From Gammaproteobacteria bacterium (lineage in GTDB: Bacteria; Pseudomonadota; Gammaproteobacteria; Competibacterales; Competibacteraceae): a stretch of DNA of 64,000 nucleotides. The stretch covers positions 1-64,000 of the forward strand of contig JACKNE010000010.1 in NCBI GenBank assembly GCA_024235035.1, in the 5' to 3' direction. Below, one piece after another: positions 61,761 through 64,000 of this stretch (position 1 is its first letter; each line of letters begins with the position of its first letter). The notes beneath the pieces are model-generated. The model did no database searches. It was not told where the DNA came from and saw only the letters and a program-made list of their open reading frames with translations. The position numbers and the translations under genes were made by a program.

Positions 61761-63140
61761 ATGCGACACGAAACACGTATTGATGTGGTCATGGCGGCGA
61801 TCCGATCGAGGATCGTATCTCGCGCCTGTCCTCCAGGTACGCGCTTGCCTTCCGTGCGTGCGCAAGCTAAGGCGATGGGGTTTTCGGTGTCCACCGTGGT
61901 GGAAGCCTATGAGCGACTGGCTGCCGAACAGGTCATCTGTGCGCGGCGAGGTTCGGGGTTCTACGTTTCCGGACCCATTGCACCCTTGACCCTCTCGCAA
62001 ATCGAGCCACGGCTCGATCGGGAGGTCGATCCCCTTTGGATTTCGCGCCAATCGCTGGAGGCCGGTACGACATTGCTCAAACCCGGTTGTGGCTGGCTGC
62101 CTGCCTCGTGGATGTATGAGGAGGGCATGCGCCGGGCGCTACGCGCAGCTGCGCGAGCCGATGCAGCCGTGCTCACAGACTACGCTACCCCGTTGGGTCT
62201 GCCGACGCTGCGCCAGGTGCTTGCCCGGCGCATGGCCGCTGCGGACATCGAAGTGTCGCCTGAACAGGTCTTGCTGACCGAGTCTGGTACCCAAGCCATC
62301 GATCTGATTTGTCGCTTCCTTCTGGAACCGGGAGACACCGTACTGGTGGACGATCCCTGCTACTTTAATTTCCACGCTTTACTGCGAGCGCATCGTGCGA
62401 AAGCGGTAGGCGTTCCATTCACCCCAAGCGGGCCAGATATCGCGGCGTTTGAAGCTGCCTTGCAGGAGCATTCCCCACGGATCTACATCACTAATTCCGG
62501 CATCCACAATCCCACAGGGGCAACACTTTCTTCGGTCACTGCGCACCGGTTGCTAAAGTTGGTCGATGATACGAATCTCGTCATCGTCGAAGACGACATC
62601 TTCGCAGACTTCGAGATTACCTCGGCGCCGAGGCTGGCGGCCTTCGATGGCCTCTCGTGCGTGATTCACATCGGCAGCTTTTCCAAGACTCTCTCGGCCT
62701 CGCTGCGATGCGGCTACATCGCCGCACGCGCCGACTGGATCGACAGTCTGACCGATCTCAGGATCGCAACCAGCTTTGGCGGCGGACAACTGGCTGCCGC
62801 TGTCCTGCTGGCCGCATTGACCGACAGTGGCTATCGCAAACACATGGAAGGTGTACGCCTAAAGCTGGCCGAGGCGAGGAGTAGGACCATTGCTCGTCTG
62901 GATGCGATAGGCGTCAGACCCTGGATCGTCCCGCAGGCGGGCATGTTCCTCTGGTGCCAATTGCCTGTAGGCGTCGATGCGGCGGACATCGCTCGCTTCT
63001 GCTTAAAAGAGGGCATGGTGCTAGCCCCCGGCAATGCCTTCAGCCAATCGCTGAGCGCAAGCGGCTTCCTCCGCTTCAATGTCGCGCAGTCTGCGGACAA
63101 GCGGGTGTTCGATATACTGGCACGGGCGTTGTCTGGTTAG
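61761..63140 (+). CDS. MocR-type regulator (GntR HTH plus aminotransferase)
   Basis: A 459-residue protein. Residues about 1-70 form a GntR winged helix (PPGTRLPSVRAQAKAMGFSVSTVVEAYERL). The remainder is a PLP-binding aminotransferase fold with NSGIHNPTGATL, VEDDIFADFE and the lysine in HIGSFSKTLSASLRCGYIAA. These regulators sense PLP or amino-derived ligands. The ATG at 61761 has a GGAGG site 11 bases upstream; a GTG at 61749 is the alternative. It is divergent from the EamA transporter, its probable target. Confidence 0.92.
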   Translation: MRHETRIDVVMAAIRSRIVSRACPPGTRLPSVRAQAKAMGFSVSTVVEAYERLAAEQVICARRGSGFYVSGPIAPLTLSQIEPRLDREVDPLWISRQSLEAGTTLLKPGCGWLPASWMYEEGMRRALRAAARADAAVLTDYATPLGLPTLRQVLARRMAAADIEVSPEQVLLTESGTQAIDLICRFLLEPGDTVLVDDPCYFNFHALLRAHRAKAVGVPFTPSGPDIAAFEAALQEHSPRIYITNSGIHNPTGATLSSVTAHRLLKLVDDTNLVIVEDDIFADFEITSAPRLAAFDGLSCVIHIGSFSKTLSASLRCGYIAARADWIDSLTDLRIATSFGGGQLAAAVLLAALTDSGYRKHMEGVRLKLAEARSRTIARLDAIGVRPWIVPQAGMFLWCQLPVGVDAADIARFCLKEGMVLAPGNAFSQSLSASGFLRFNVAQSADKRVFDILARALSG

Positions 63141-63382
63141 TTATGCTGGCTCAAGATGTTTTAAGCTGGGTCAATGTGCCAAGAGCACGTGGCGTCAGTT
63201 TCGTGGTTTTGATGTTTTGGCCAAAATGATTCATCCTACTAAAGGCTTATATCTATTGAGAGTTAGGATTGGCTCAGGCTGCTGATGAAGGTGAGGTGAT
63301 ACCTTAAGAGATATAGTTGGTCAGGAACGAGGCTATCGACTGACTGTAGCCGATTAACCATTGCGTTTGAGAGGTGGCAACA
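63141..63382. other. Intergenic, nothing recognised
   Basis: About 240 bases, AT-rich relative to flanks, between the MocR gene and the HExxH gene. No structure identified apart from the expected promoter and the GAGGTGG ribosome binding site near 63371. Confidence 0.5.
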
Positions 63383-64000
63383 ATGGTTCAGCTTTACACA
63401 GCGCTCGCCTACCCGAGATTGGCTGGCGTCGTTCGCCACGATCTTCCCAAAGTCGTGAACGATAAACGAAAATTCAATGCTTTCAAGAAATTTGGACAGT
63501 TCAATGAAGAAAAAGCCCGCGAAATCCTGAAGCCGGGATCAGATCCAGTGCTTTGCGTGTCGCAACTTCCCCCTGGAGTTTTCGGACAGTATCGTGCTGG
63601 CGACGAAATTCATATCAATCAAGTGATTGTTCAACAACATGAAAACATTATAAATTCATGGATCAATGCCAGTGCCTTTAAGGTTGGTAAACAAGATCAT
63701 TGGCTTGCTCTCGTGCAAAGAGCTACTTTGATCGTCGAATCCATCATCCTTCACGAGTTAGTTCATTGGGGAGATCTGAAAGCGGACGGACTGGACAGTG
63801 ATCCGGAAGCAATTCGGCTCGGCTGGAAAGACATCGGCCATATGTTTGTCCATCACGCCTATGGGGCTCAATTCGCGATCGAAATGGATCGAATCGAGCA
63901 ACGGCGAGTCAAGATTCCTAAAATGGATATCGAAGGCTGGATGGGTTGGGGAGTGATCGAATATGAAGGCGAGACTTACGCGATACCCTACGACCCATGG
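63383..64000 (+). CDS. HExxH metallopeptidase-like protein, partial (runs off window)
   Basis: The plus strand is open for 206 codons from the ATG at 63383 without a stop. It begins MVQLYTALAYPRLAG and contains IILHELVHWGDLKADG, a zinc-peptidase HExxH motif with a following GD, which resembles the Tox-MPTase3 type of toxin-associated metallopeptidases. A GQYRAGDEIHINQVIV segment precedes it. A GAGGTGG site supports the start. Whether it is a stand-alone peptidase or the effector domain of a larger secreted toxin cannot be judged because the C-terminus lies outside the window. Confidence 0.6.
   Translation, partial: MVQLYTALAYPRLAGVVRHDLPKVVNDKRKFNAFKKFGQFNEEKAREILKPGSDPVLCVSQLPPGVFGQYRAGDEIHINQVIVQQHENIINSWINASAFKVGKQDHWLALVQRATLIVESIILHELVHWGDLKADGLDSDPEAIRLGWKDIGHMFVHHAYGAQFAIEMDRIEQRRVKIPKMDIEGWMGWGVIEYEGETYAIPYDPW

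Overview
The window is chromosomal DNA of moderately high GC from a gammaproteobacterium. The ibaG-murA-hisG-hisD order, short-form HisG, YecH, UbiB, NudC and Hyb-type hydrogenase genes all fit this. A Competibacter-like or purple-sulfur-like relative is plausible, but that is inference. No rRNA, tRNA or CRISPR array was seen. A housekeeping block (1-9290) holds the start of acetyl-CoA synthetase, pyruvate phosphate dikinase with a terminator and a perfect FNR-type box, ibaG-murA-hisG-hisD, a peptidoglycan-acting protein and msrA.

From about 9380 to 16890 the sequence becomes AT-rich. It consists of short, mostly unknown, all minus-strand genes separated by 34-108 bp imperfect palindromes bounded by RYYYAAC/GTTRRRY boxes. 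I read this as an integron cassette array with no integrase in the window (a CALIN). Its cargo includes an alpha/beta hydrolase, a pyrimidine-dimer glycosylase, hicB with a broken hicA, a Coq4-like protein, several orphans and a TIR-domain protein that is a candidate anti-phage NADase.

17076-36800 is a hydrogen-oxidation locus. The minus-strand operon hybO-hybA-hybB-hybC-hybD-hypC encodes a membrane-bound, periplasm-facing NiFe hydrogenase and starts behind an FNR-type box. The plus-strand group cytochrome c-hupE-hypB-hupK-hypA-hypF supplies nickel uptake and cofactor maturation; hypD and hypE are not in the window. Between the two lie a small AT-rich accessory patch (cupin, SemiSWEET, YecH, an unknown membrane protein), a 1682-residue kinase-ATPase-GAF-GGDEF protein, and a Crp/Fnr regulator whose recognition helix carries the E--SR pattern that reads TTGAT boxes.

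36806-46065 holds an MCP and a heme-binding PAS-GGDEF-EAL protein, then about 4 kb in which every gene (PepSY, cytochrome b561, PepSY, response regulator, histidine kinase) is recognisable only across many small indels. This is either a decaying operon or a patch of poor consensus sequence.

46062-64000 is rich in phospho-signalling: an ExeA-like AAA protein with FHA domains, a UbiB-like kinase, the YegL-YegK-YegI triad (vWA, PP2C phosphatase, kinase with helix-hairpin-helix), a TetR regulator, a galE-like epimerase, cardiolipin synthase, a class III cyclase with FHA, an HD-type protein, NudC, an IS256 remnant, a divergent EamA/MocR pair and, running off the end, an HExxH protein resembling toxin metallopeptidases.
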